This document shows, piece by piece, positions 16,592-24,215 of a stretch of 26,270 nt of DNA. The position numbers and the translations under genes are program-made. Source of the stretch: Parvibaculum sp049303435 (lineage in GTDB: Bacteria; Pseudomonadota; Alphaproteobacteria; Parvibaculales; Parvibaculaceae); contig JBAQNC010000036.1 of assembly GCA_049303435.1 (NCBI GenBank), positions 1-26,270 of the forward strand. Direction: 5' to 3'. The stretch's first letter is position 1; each line of letters starts with the position of its first letter. The notes beneath the pieces were generated by a model. The model was given only the letters and a program-made list of their open reading frames with translations. It was not told where the DNA came from and did not search any database.

Positions 16592-18487
16592 TTAACGCAC
16601 GCCGCGCGCCGCTTTCATGGAGACGCCCTTTTTGGCGCCCGCACCCCGTCGGCCACTGTTTTCATCTTCAAACAGTTCCGCCAGCTTGTCGGTCATCACG
16701 CCGCCCAGCTGTTCAGCGTCAACGATCGTCACCGCGCGGCGATAGTAGCGCGTCACGTCATGGCCGATGCCAATGGCGATCAGTTCAACCGGCGAGCGCG
16801 TTTCGATCTGTTCGATGACGCTGCGCAGGTGCCGTTCGAGATAGTTGCCGGCATTGACCGACAGCGTGCTGTCGTCGACCGGCGCGCCGTCGGAAATCAC
16901 CATCAGGATGCGGCGCTGCTCGGGGCGCGCCAGCAGACGGTTATGTGCCCAGATGAGGGCCTCGCCGTCGATATTTTCCTTCAGCAGGCCTTCACGCATC
17001 ATCAGGCCGAGATTGCGCCTCGCGCGACGCCAGGGGCTGTCGGCAGCCTTGTAGATGATGTGGCGCAGATCGTTGAGGCGTCCGGGCATGGCGGGCTTGC
17101 CTTCTGCAAGCCACCGTTCGCGCGACTGTCCGCCTTTCCATTGGCGTGTCGTGAAACCCAGAATTTCGACCTTCACATTGCAGCGCTCCAGCGTGCGGGC
17201 AAGAATATCCGCGCACATGGCCGCAACCGTGATCGGGCGTCCGCGCATCGAGCCGGAATTGTCGAGCAGCAGCGTCACCACTGTGTCGCGAAAGTTCATG
17301 TCGTGTTCGATCTTGAAGGAAAGCGGATGCATCGGATCGGTGACGACACGCGTCAGGCGTGCGGCGTCGAGCATTCCTTCTTCAAGGTCAAATTCCCAGG
17401 TGCGATTCTGCTTGGCAAGCAGGCGGCGCTGCAGACGATTGGCGAGGCGCGAAACGACGCCTTGCATCTGCTGTAATTGCTGATCGAGATATTGGCGAAG
17501 TCGTGACAGTTCCTCGAGGTCGCAAAGGTCTTCAGCGGCAATTACCTCATCAAATTGCGAGGCGAAGACCTTGTAGGAAGGTTCGCGGTTGCGATCGTCG
17601 GCGGCATTGTTGGGGCGCCAGGGCTGTGTGCCGTCGCTGGCCTCATCCGTCTCGCCGTCCATCGTGTCTTCGTCGCTTTCGACTTCGACGGTCTGTTCGT
17701 CGCCTTCCTCGCCTTCGCCCTCGGCATATTCGACCCGCTCGGCGGAAGCGCCGTCTTGCTGTTCGGCCTCGCCAGACTGGCTTTCGTCTGACGACTGGTC
17801 GCTGTCGCCTTCTTCATTGTCACTGTCTTCCGACTGGTCATCCTGCGATTGACCAAGTTCGGACCCCATGTCGAGGTCTTTCAGAATGTCGCGCGTGACA
17901 CGGGCAAAGGCGATCTGGTCTTCGATGATGTCGTGGAGGCGATGCAAATCTGCGCCCGCCTTCTCCTTGATCCAGTCGCGCCAGAGTTCGACCAGTGGGC
18001 GGAAAGAGGGCGGCGGGGCTTCGCCCGTCAGTTCCTCGCGCACCATCATGGCGACGGCTTCGGCCAGCGGGGCTTCGTCCTTCGTCTTGATGCGATTGTA
18101 GCCGCGCGACAGTCCGCGCTGTTCGAGTGCGGCGGTCAGGTTCTTGCCCATGCCGGCCATCTGGTTTGCGCCGATGGCCTCGCAGCGCGCCTGCTCGATG
18201 GTGTCGAAGACGGCGAGTGCGTTGCCGCCTTCGGGCTGGAGCCGCGCGTTGATCTTCTCGTCGTGATGGGCGAGCCGCAGCGCATAGCTGTCGGAGACGC
18301 CGCGCACCTGCGCCACTTCTTCGGGCGGAAGCGTCCGGCTCGGCATGGGCAGACGCGCGCGCAAGCCCCTAAGGCCGGGCGGTTCCGTTCCGAAAGTGAC
18401 GTTCAGCTCAGCATTATCCGCAATCGTGCGCATCGCTGTGGACAGCGCACGCTTGAACGGTTCGACCGGGCCTTCCTTGGTGCTCAT
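16592..18487 (-). CDS. cobT: Cobaltochelatase subunit CobT (aerobic B12 pathway)
   Basis: CobT joins CobS and CobN to insert cobalt into hydrogenobyrinate a,c-diamide in the aerobic cobalamin pathway. The protein has 631 residues from the chosen ATG. Residues 1-205 are the helical N-terminal domain, 207-290 a long Asp/Glu/Ser-rich linker, and about 395-610 a von Willebrand A domain with the metal-site motif DNSGSM at 409-414. This layout is the same as in known CobT and in magnesium chelatase BchD. The start is uncertain: ATG at 18487 (MSTKEGPVEPFKRAL) fits family N-termini, but ATG at 18496 and TTG at 18511 are in frame; AGAAGG lies upstream of both. cobS ends about 25 bases before it, so the two form an operon. 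Confidence 0.95.
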   Translation of the reverse strand: MSTKEGPVEPFKRALSTAMRTIADNAELNVTFGTEPPGLRGLRARLPMPSRTLPPEEVAQVRGVSDSYALRLAHHDEKINARLQPEGGNALAVFDTIEQARCEAIGANQMAGMGKNLTAALEQRGLSRGYNRIKTKDEAPLAEAVAMMVREELTGEAPPPSFRPLVELWRDWIKEKAGADLHRLHDIIEDQIAFARVTRDILKDLDMGSELGQSQDDQSEDSDNEEGDSDQSSDESQSGEAEQQDGASAERVEYAEGEGEEGDEQTVEVESDEDTMDGETDEASDGTQPWRPNNAADDRNREPSYKVFASQFDEVIAAEDLCDLEELSRLRQYLDQQLQQMQGVVSRLANRLQRRLLAKQNRTWEFDLEEGMLDAARLTRVVTDPMHPLSFKIEHDMNFRDTVVTLLLDNSGSMRGRPITVAAMCADILARTLERCNVKVEILGFTTRQWKGGQSRERWLAEGKPAMPGRLNDLRHIIYKAADSPWRRARRNLGLMMREGLLKENIDGEALIWAHNRLLARPEQRRILMVISDGAPVDDSTLSVNAGNYLERHLRSVIEQIETRSPVELIAIGIGHDVTRYYRRAVTIVDAEQLGGVMTDKLAELFEDENSGRRGAGAKKGVSMKAARGVR

Positions 18488-18520
18488 TGACGACATGCCC
18501 TTCTTCGGCAAAGGGCCCTA

Positions 18521-19516
18521 TCAGGCGACCATCACATTGGCGGCGCTGTCAGGCAGATCTTCGCCAAAGCAACGCTGATAGAATTCGGCAACCGTCGCGC
18601 GTTCCAGTTCGTCGCATTTGTTGAGGAATGTGACGCGGAAGGCAAAGCCGACGTCGCCGCCGAAAATCTCGGTGTTTTCGGCCCATGTCAGCACTGTACG
18701 CGGGCTCATCACAGTGGAGACATCGCCATTGATGAAGGCCGACCGCGTGAGGTCGGCGACGCGCACCATGGCGGAAATCGTCTTCTTGCCTTCTTCGGTC
18801 TGAAAAGACTTGAGCTTGGCGACCATGATGTCGACTTCGGCATCATGCGGCAGATAGTTCAGCGTCGTCACGATGTTCCAACGGTCCATCTGACCCTGGT
18901 TGATCTGCTGGGTGCCATGATAGAGGCCTGAGGTATCGCCGAGACCCACCGTGTTTGCCGTCGAGAAGAGGCGGAAGGCAGGATGAGGGCGGATGACGCG
19001 GTTCTGGTCGAGAAGCGTCAGCTTGCCCGCGACTTCCAGAATACGCTGGATCACGAACATTACGTCGGGACGACCGGCGTCATATTCGTCGAAGACGAGG
19101 GCGACAGGGTGCTGCAAAGCCCAGGGCAGCAGGCCTTCGCGGAATTCGGTCACCTGCTTGCCTTCGCGCAGCACGATCGCGTCCTTGCCGATCAGGTCGA
19201 TACGGCTGATATGGCTGTCGAGGTTGATGCGGATGCAGGGCCAGTTGAGGCGGGCGGCAACCTGTTCGATATGGGTCGATTTGCCCGTGCCGTGATAACC
19301 TTGGACCATGACGCGGCGGTTGTAGGCAAAACCCGCCAGGATTGCCAGCGTGGTGTCGCGGTCGAACAGATAGTCCGGGTCGAGGTCGGGGACATATTCA
19401 TTGACCTTGCTGAAGGCAGGGACAGTCATATCCACATCAATCTTGAAGACATCACGGACATTTACAGTTGTGTCCGGGCCTTCCACGGAGAGGCTACCTG
19501 TTACATCTGAGCTCAT
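18521..19516 (-). CDS. cobS: Cobaltochelatase subunit CobS (AAA+ ATPase)
   Basis: CobS is the MoxR-type AAA+ ATPase that powers cobalt insertion together with CobT and CobN. The protein has 331 residues. The N-terminus VFKIDVDMTVPAFSK is a family signature. Walker A is GYHGTGKST at 73-81 and Walker B ALVFDEYD at 139-146; STANT (sensor 1) and QGQMDRWN with its arginine finger region follow. The frame can be extended to a TTG at 19531, but the ATG at 19516 has AGGTA just upstream. cobT lies about 25 bases downstream. The 145-base upstream gap contains a tandem TCAAGATC repeat. CobN is not in the window. Confidence 0.96.
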   Translation of the reverse strand: MSSDVTGSLSVEGPDTTVNVRDVFKIDVDMTVPAFSKVNEYVPDLDPDYLFDRDTTLAILAGFAYNRRVMVQGYHGTGKSTHIEQVAARLNWPCIRINLDSHISRIDLIGKDAIVLREGKQVTEFREGLLPWALQHPVALVFDEYDAGRPDVMFVIQRILEVAGKLTLLDQNRVIRPHPAFRLFSTANTVGLGDTSGLYHGTQQINQGQMDRWNIVTTLNYLPHDAEVDIMVAKLKSFQTEEGKKTISAMVRVADLTRSAFINGDVSTVMSPRTVLTWAENTEIFGGDVGFAFRVTFLNKCDELERATVAEFYQRCFGEDLPDSAANVMVA

Positions 19517-19569
19517 CGTACCTGTTTCCAAAGTCGCGCCGCTCTCAATGCGTGGGAGCGGTCAAAATT

Positions 19570-19588
19570 TCAAGATCGCGTCAAGATC
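19570..19588. repeat. Tandem TCAAGATC repeat upstream of cobS
   Basis: TCAAGATC occurs at 19570-19577 and 19581-19588, an 11-base period or one helical turn. It is 54-72 bases before the cobS start, where an operator would be expected. A similar tandem TCAAGAT is found upstream of the methylmalonyl-CoA mutase. Confidence 0.5.
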
Positions 19589-19661
19589 AAGTCATCCGGC
19601 GCGCGAGAGAATAGCCGCGAACGGGCGCTCCTCACAGTTTCCAAATGCATATAAATGCAGA

Positions 19662-20327
19662 TTAGCAGAAGCCGCTTTTACGGAGGTAGTCGTAGGCCTG
19701 AATGACCTTGCGCAGACGTTCCTCGGCGGATCTGTCGCCACCATTGGCGTCTGGGTGGTGTCGCTTCACAAGTTCCTTATACCGGGACTTAATTTCGATC
19801 AAGGTGGCGGTTTCTTCAAGCTCCAGAGTTTGCAAAGCCTGTTGTTGTAATGGCTTGACCTTGGGCCTGCGGGGCGTGTTTTCACCACCTGACGTAGCAT
19901 CTTCGCCGAAAAGCCCGTAAGTGTCGCGGAAGGCGGCGCCTGCGCGCTTACCTCCCTTGGTGAAGCCCTGGCTATAGTTGGGGGCGGCATTGACGCCCAG
20001 ACCCCAGGTTGGGCGATGCCCGGTCAGGCCTTCACGCTGGAATTTGGCGACTTCGACCGCCGTCAGGCCTGAGAAGAAGTCGTAATTGGCGTTGAACTCG
20101 CGGATATGCTTGGCGCAAAACCAGCGATAATTGGTGTCGCGACCGTTGAGTTGATCGCCGTTGGGCAGGCCAGGGGCGCGGTGCTTGCCTGCTTCCTTGC
20201 AGCCATCCCAGTCGCATGGCTTCTGATTGGCGCGGGCTTTCATCGCCTCGCGCGCTTCTTTGGTGCCTTCCAGCCCGCGCTTCTTGCGGGGTGCTATGCG
20301 AATGCTGTCGAAAAAATCAGAGGTCAA
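19662..20327 (-). CDS. J-domain protein with N-terminal Cys/His cluster
   Basis: The protein has 221 residues. The C-terminal 55 or so residues form a J domain with the HPD signature at 191-193, which in this family stimulates the ATPase of DnaK (Hsp70). The J domain is at the C-terminus, unlike classic DnaJ. The N-terminal half starts with DFFDSIRIAPRK and contains Cys38, Cys43, His49, Cys71 and His74, a possible zinc site; a recognised function is not known. No ATG precedes the conserved start, so TTG at 20327 is chosen; the next in-frame ATG would delete 28 residues. The cluster J-domain gene, cobS, cobT and bolA is common in Rhizobiales. Confidence 0.85.
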   Translation of the reverse strand: MTSDFFDSIRIAPRKKRGLEGTKEAREAMKARANQKPCDWDGCKEAGKHRAPGLPNGDQLNGRDTNYRWFCAKHIREFNANYDFFSGLTAVEVAKFQREGLTGHRPTWGLGVNAAPNYSQGFTKGGKRAGAAFRDTYGLFGEDATSGGENTPRRPKVKPLQQQALQTLELEETATLIEIKSRYKELVKRHHPDANGGDRSAEERLRKVIQAYDYLRKSGFC

Positions 20328-20422
20328 GGTCAGGTCCGATATTCAAGTGGGCAGGAAGTGCAAATCGGTCTCGCACAGGTTAAGGTCGAACACTATAGCA
20401 CTAAAAACCTTAAAGGTGTTGC

Positions 20423-20713
20423 GTGACAGTCGCTGAAATCATCAGGCAGAAGCTGGAAGTCGCATTTCAGCCTCTGGTCCTTGAAATTGAGGATCAATCC
20501 CACAAACATCAAGGCCATGCGGGCCATCGTCCGGGCATTGAAACCCATTTCGACGTCAGGATTGTCTCATCCGCATTCGACGGCGTGTTGCGCGTGCAGC
20601 GTCATCGCATGGTGACCAATGTGCTGAAAGACGAAATCGGCAATCCGATTCACGCGCTGGCGCTCAAGACCCTGACGCCTGACGAGGCTGCAAAGGCGGC
20701 GGCGAATGGCTAG
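20423..20713 (+). CDS. bolA: BolA family protein
   Basis: A 96-residue BolA-like protein. BolA members, with monothiol glutaredoxins, bind iron-sulfur clusters or act in iron and stress regulation. The core DQSHKHQGHAGHRPG, then ETHFDVRIVSSAFDG and VNRHRMVTNVL-type sequence ending IHALALKTLTP, matches the fold with its conserved His. The start is GTG at 20423, with AAAGG seven bases upstream inside an ACCTTAAAGGT palindrome. It is divergent from the J-domain gene with 95 bases between. Its stop overlaps the stop of the convergent CorC-type gene. Confidence 0.93.
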   Translation: MTVAEIIRQKLEVAFQPLVLEIEDQSHKHQGHAGHRPGIETHFDVRIVSSAFDGVLRVQRHRMVTNVLKDEIGNPIHALALKTLTPDEAAKAAANG

Positions 20714-21999
20714 TTCTTGTCCTGTTTGCGTGTGCGGTTTGGCGTCACACGCAAGACGGCAAGCTGGTTGCGTTGACGACGCAGAATTTCGAATTTCGCG
20801 CCGTGAAAATTGAATGCCTGCCCCACTTCAGGAATGGCGCGCGCTTCGTGAATGACGAGGCCTGCGATGGTTGTGGCCTCATCGTCGGGCAGTGACCAGT
20901 CAAGCGCGCGGTTCAGGTCGCGGATGGGGAGCGAGCCAGTCACGATGACGGAGCCGTCGGCCTGAATGCGGATGCGGGCGCGGTCGATATCATGTTCGTC
21001 TGAAATATCGCCGACGATTTCCTCCAGAATATCTTCCAGTGTGATGAGGCCCATCAGCCCGCCATATTCGTCCACCACCAGCGCAAAATGCGTCTTGCGG
21101 CGCAGGAAGGCGTTGAGTTGGGCTTGCAGCGGTGTCGTGTCGGGGATGAACCAGGGCTCGGCGGCGACATTCAGTATCTTGATGGCATCGGGTTTCCAGC
21201 CGACGCTGGCCATCGCCCGCAGCAAATCCTTGGAGTGCAGCACGCCGACAATGTTGTCCGGCTCGCCCTTCCATAGCGGCATGCGCGTATGTTGGGAAGC
21301 GAGGACTTCGGAGACGATTTCTTCATTGCTGCTGGAAGCGTCCAGCATCGTCATGTTCTTGCGGTGAACCATGATGTCGCTGACGTCGAGGTCGGCGAGA
21401 TCGAGAATGCCGCCCAGCATGTCGCGGTCGCGCTTGATCACCCCGCCTTCGCGGTGATGCAGGTTGATCGCGCCGCGCAGTTCTTCATGCGGTGACAGCA
21501 CATTGGCTGTCTCGCTGACATCGACCCCGACAATGCGCAGCATGCCACGCACGATCCATTGCACGGTCATGGTGATGGGTGCAAAGACCCAAATGATGAC
21601 GCGTAGGATTGGCGCGACGGCGAGCGCGAAGCGATCGGTATTGGTAATGGCGTAGGTCTTGGGCATGACTTCGGCAAAAATCACGACGAGGGCCGTCATG
21701 ACGAGCGTCGCATAGACCACGCCAGCATCGCCGAAGAGTTTCAGGAAGACGCTTGTGGCAAGCGCCGAAGCCAGAATATTGACGAGATTGTTGCCGAGCA
21801 AAAGTGCGCCGATCAATCGTTCCAGATCGTCGGTGAGTTTCAGGACGAGCGCGGCGCGCTTGTCTTTTTCTTCTGCAAGCCGGTTCATGCGCGCGCGCGA
21901 CGCCGCTGTCAGCGCCGTTTCCGAGCCAGAGAAAAATCCCGAGAGCGCGATCAGGATCGCGATCAGTGCGATTGTCAGCCCCAGTCCCAATGTGATCAT
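20710..21999 (-). CDS. CNNM/CorC-HlyC family membrane protein
   Basis: The protein has 429 residues and belongs to the CNNM/CorC (hemolysin C-like) family, now linked to magnesium or other divalent cation efflux. The N-terminal DUF21 domain has ALSGFFSGSETAL (18-30) and FAEVMPKTYA (108-117) within several membrane helices. A tandem CBS pair covers about 205-330 (ESDIMVHRKNM-like start, VVDEYGGLMGLITLEDILEEIVGDI) and a CorC/HlyC domain about 345-420. The hemolysin label in older annotations is misleading. Its ATG overlaps the aroB stop as TGATG, so it is translationally coupled. Its stop shares the palindromic CTAG with the bolA stop. Confidence 0.92.
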   Translation of the reverse strand: MITLGLGLTIALIAILIALSGFFSGSETALTAASRARMNRLAEEKDKRAALVLKLTDDLERLIGALLLGNNLVNILASALATSVFLKLFGDAGVVYATLVMTALVVIFAEVMPKTYAITNTDRFALAVAPILRVIIWVFAPITMTVQWIVRGMLRIVGVDVSETANVLSPHEELRGAINLHHREGGVIKRDRDMLGGILDLADLDVSDIMVHRKNMTMLDASSSNEEIVSEVLASQHTRMPLWKGEPDNIVGVLHSKDLLRAMASVGWKPDAIKILNVAAEPWFIPDTTPLQAQLNAFLRRKTHFALVVDEYGGLMGLITLEDILEEIVGDISDEHDIDRARIRIQADGSVIVTGSLPIRDLNRALDWSLPDDEATTIAGLVIHEARAIPEVGQAFNFHGAKFEILRRQRNQLAVLRVTPNRTRKQDKN

Positions 22000-23123
22000 C
22001 AGGCGGCTTCCCTCTGCGACAGCAATTCGCGCAGCGCGGAAGATGCCACGTCAAGCGTGATGAAGGCTTCGCCAATACCGCGCGCCAGAATGAAAGTGAG
22101 CTTGCCGTCCACGACCTTCTTGTCCTGGCCCATCAGTGAAATCAGCCCGTCGGCGTCGGGCAGCGGGCCTGCCACATCGGCGAGCTTGTTGGGCAGGCCT
22201 GCACGTTCCAGATGGCGATGAACGCGCATGGCGTCCTGACCGGGGCAGAGGCCGAGCTTGACGGAGAGGTCGAAGGCCAGCGCCATGCCGACGGCCACGC
22301 CTTCGCCATGCACGAGCTTTTGCGAAAAGCCCGTCGCGGCTTCCAATGCGTGACCGAATGTATGCCCGAGGTTAAGCAGCGCGCGCACATTGCTTTCGCG
22401 CTCGTCCATCGCAACGATATGGGCCTTGGCCTCGCAGCTCTTGACGATGGCATGGGTCCGTGCCGCCACGTCGCCTTCCTTTATGGCGTCGAGATTGGCT
22501 TCGAGCCAGTCGAAGAAAGGCCGGTCGTTGATGAGGCCGTATTTCACGACTTCGGCGTAGCCCGCCATGAGTTCGCGCATGGGCAGCGTTTCGAGCGCGC
22601 CGGTATCGGCGAGCACCAGACGTGGCTGATAGAAGGCGCCGACAAGGTTCTTGCCCTGCGCCGTGTTGATACCCGTCTTGCCGCCGACGGAGGAATCGAC
22701 CTGGCTCAGCAATGTCGTCGGAATTTGCGCGAAATCGACGCCGCGGCGCACGATGGAGGCGGCAAAGCCTGTGAGATCGCCGATGACGCCGCCGCCCAGT
22801 GCGATGACGAGATCGCCGCGCTCGATGCCGATTTCGAGCAGCCATTCGGACACGCGCTGCAATTCGCCAAAGCGTTTGGTTGCCTCGCCTGCGGGCAGGG
22901 TCATTGCGTCATGGCGGATGCCTTGTGCTTCAAGGCTTGCTTGAAGCGCAGGCAGATGAATTCTGGCGACCGTTTCGTCGGTGACGATCGCGACGCGCGC
23001 GCGGCGAAGAAGAGGCTTCAGGTGTGCGCCGGCGCTCGCAATCAGGCCGGGGCCGACCAGAATGTCATAGCCGCGATCTCCAAGCTCGACGCGGACGGTT
23101 CTGACGGCGGATGGAGTATTCAT
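21999..23123 (-). CDS. aroB: 3-dehydroquinate synthase
   Basis: AroB converts DAHP to 3-dehydroquinate, the second step of the shikimate pathway, using NAD and a divalent metal. The length of 374 residues is normal. The NAD-binding GGGVIGDLTGF is at 110-120, followed by PTTLLSQVDSSVGGKTGIN. The metal ligands are Glu191 (AEVVKYG), His254 (NLGHTFGHA) and His272 (VHGEGVAVGM). The ATG overlaps the aroK stop in ATGA, and its own stop overlaps the next start, giving a tightly coupled three-gene operon. The ATG has no strong ribosome site, as expected for coupling. Confidence 0.96.
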   Translation of the reverse strand: MNTPSAVRTVRVELGDRGYDILVGPGLIASAGAHLKPLLRRARVAIVTDETVARIHLPALQASLEAQGIRHDAMTLPAGEATKRFGELQRVSEWLLEIGIERGDLVIALGGGVIGDLTGFAASIVRRGVDFAQIPTTLLSQVDSSVGGKTGINTAQGKNLVGAFYQPRLVLADTGALETLPMRELMAGYAEVVKYGLINDRPFFDWLEANLDAIKEGDVAARTHAIVKSCEAKAHIVAMDERESNVRALLNLGHTFGHALEAATGFSQKLVHGEGVAVGMALAFDLSVKLGLCPGQDAMRVHRHLERAGLPNKLADVAGPLPDADGLISLMGQDKKVVDGKLTFILARGIGEAFITLDVASSALRELLSQREAA

Positions 23124-23776
23124 TTTGTCGATTCTTCGCTTCTTTGCGGTTCTGTTTCGGTCGCCGGGGCTTCGCGCCAGGCGTTGAGTTGCGTGATTAC
23201 ATCATCGACCACAATTTCGTGAGGGCCTTCGACACTTTCAATGGTGATATCGGCCGCAGCGTAAATCGGGTAGCGCTCATCGATCAGCCGTTCCATCGTC
23301 GCGCGCGGGTCGCCCTGTTTTAGCAGCGGACGGTTGTTGCGACGCGAGACCCGGCGCATCAGCACATCGAGGTCGGCGCGCAGCCAGATAGAGACACCGC
23401 GTGCCGCGATATTGGCGCGTGTCGTGGGGTCCATGAAAGCGCCGCCACCGGTCGCCAGCACCTGTGGTCCGTCTTCCAGCAGGCGGGCGATGACGCGGCG
23501 CTCGCCTTCGCGAAAGGCGACCTCGCCCCGGCGCTCGAAGATTTCCGGGATGGTCTCGCCTGCCGCCGCCTCGATCTCATGGTCGGCATCGACAAAAGGC
23601 AGCCCCAGCTTCTGGGCAATACGTCGGCCCACCGTTGTCTTGCCCGCGCCCATCAGGCCGATCAGCACGATAGAGCGCTCTGGCGAGCGGTCAGGTAAGG
23701 GCTGGATGGCTGGCTCGCGGGGGTCTGTCGCGGGCGCCTCGGGCAGGTTTTGGGGCTGACGGGGTGTCTCGGTCAT
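23120..23776 (-). CDS. aroK: Shikimate kinase
   Basis: AroK phosphorylates shikimate at the 3-position with ATP. The core is standard: Walker A GLMGAGKTT at 40-48, the shikimate-binding DAD at 63-65, GGGAF at 110-114 and the lid region with RRNNRPLL. The protein (218 residues) is longer than the usual 170-200 because of an N-terminal extension of about 34 residues, rich in Pro/Glu/Thr, and a similar acidic tail. The ATG at 23776 has only a weak ribosome site. It is first in the aroK-aroB-CorC operon, whose promoter must lie in the 295-base gap to the right. Confidence 0.95.
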   Translation of the reverse strand: MTETPRQPQNLPEAPATDPREPAIQPLPDRSPERSIVLIGLMGAGKTTVGRRIAQKLGLPFVDADHEIEAAAGETIPEIFERRGEVAFREGERRVIARLLEDGPQVLATGGGAFMDPTTRANIAARGVSIWLRADLDVLMRRVSRRNNRPLLKQGDPRATMERLIDERYPIYAAADITIESVEGPHEIVVDDVITQLNAWREAPATETEPQRSEESTK

Positions 23777-23909
23777 TCTGCTGTTTGGTTGGAGCTCAGG
23801 TCTGTCGGGGTCAAATGGCTCATTTCTCCCATTCTCCTATAGCACCGAGGGCACTTTCGCGCCCAAATTTCGCCGCAACCTGCACATAAGTTGGTAATTC
23901 AGAAGCGAA

Positions 23910-23939
23910 TTGCAGGGTTATGGGAAAGTCAGATATTAT
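23910..23939 (+). promoter_or_regulatory. Candidate promoter for the small protein / helical protein pair
   Basis: TTGCAG (23910-23915) and TATTAT (23934-23939) are 18 bases apart on the plus strand. Transcription would start near 23946, giving a leader of about 125 bases before the small gene at 24072. The pair is a plausible sigma-70 match but not proven. Confidence 0.35.
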
Positions 23940-24071
23940 GGTCATTCCCAATATGCCTCAAAAGCGCCCGAAGAATACAGCCTCCAATCAGGGGCCTTAC
24001 GCTAGGGGAGCAAACGCGTTCCTGTTCGTGAGGAGCCGGGGAGCCAAAGCCGCCGGAGAGCTAAAAGCCGA

Positions 24072-24215
24072 ATGAAAGCCATATCCAGTCTTGTTGCGTT
24101 TTTTGTCGTCCTCAGCCTCATTGCGGCGGGAGGGCTTATCTATCTTGGGCAAGCGTCACAGGCACCAACACAGCATGTCGAAAAGGTGCTTCCCGATGAC
24201 CAGTTTCCGCGTTGA
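24072..24215 (+). CDS. Small membrane-anchored protein, 47 residues
   Basis: The 47-codon frame starts at ATG 24072 and stops at TGA 24213. Residues 1-26 form one hydrophobic helix (SLVAFFVVLSLIAAGGLIYLG) and residues 27-47 are a short polar tail ending VEKVLPDDQFPR. The hydrophobic segment suggests a signal anchor or small single-pass membrane protein with the tail facing the periplasm. I recall similar short proteins ending in a PDDRFP-type tail in other alphaproteobacteria, from memory and not checked. GGAGAG lies about 11 bases upstream. It overlaps the next gene by 20 bases. Confidence 0.6.
   Translation: MKAISSLVAFFVVLSLIAAGGLIYLGQASQAPTQHVEKVLPDDQFPR

Noticed and set aside
16760..17476. 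Long open frame on the plus strand opposite cobT.
   Set aside because: It is a GC-rich shadow of the cobT gene with no family match or ribosome site.
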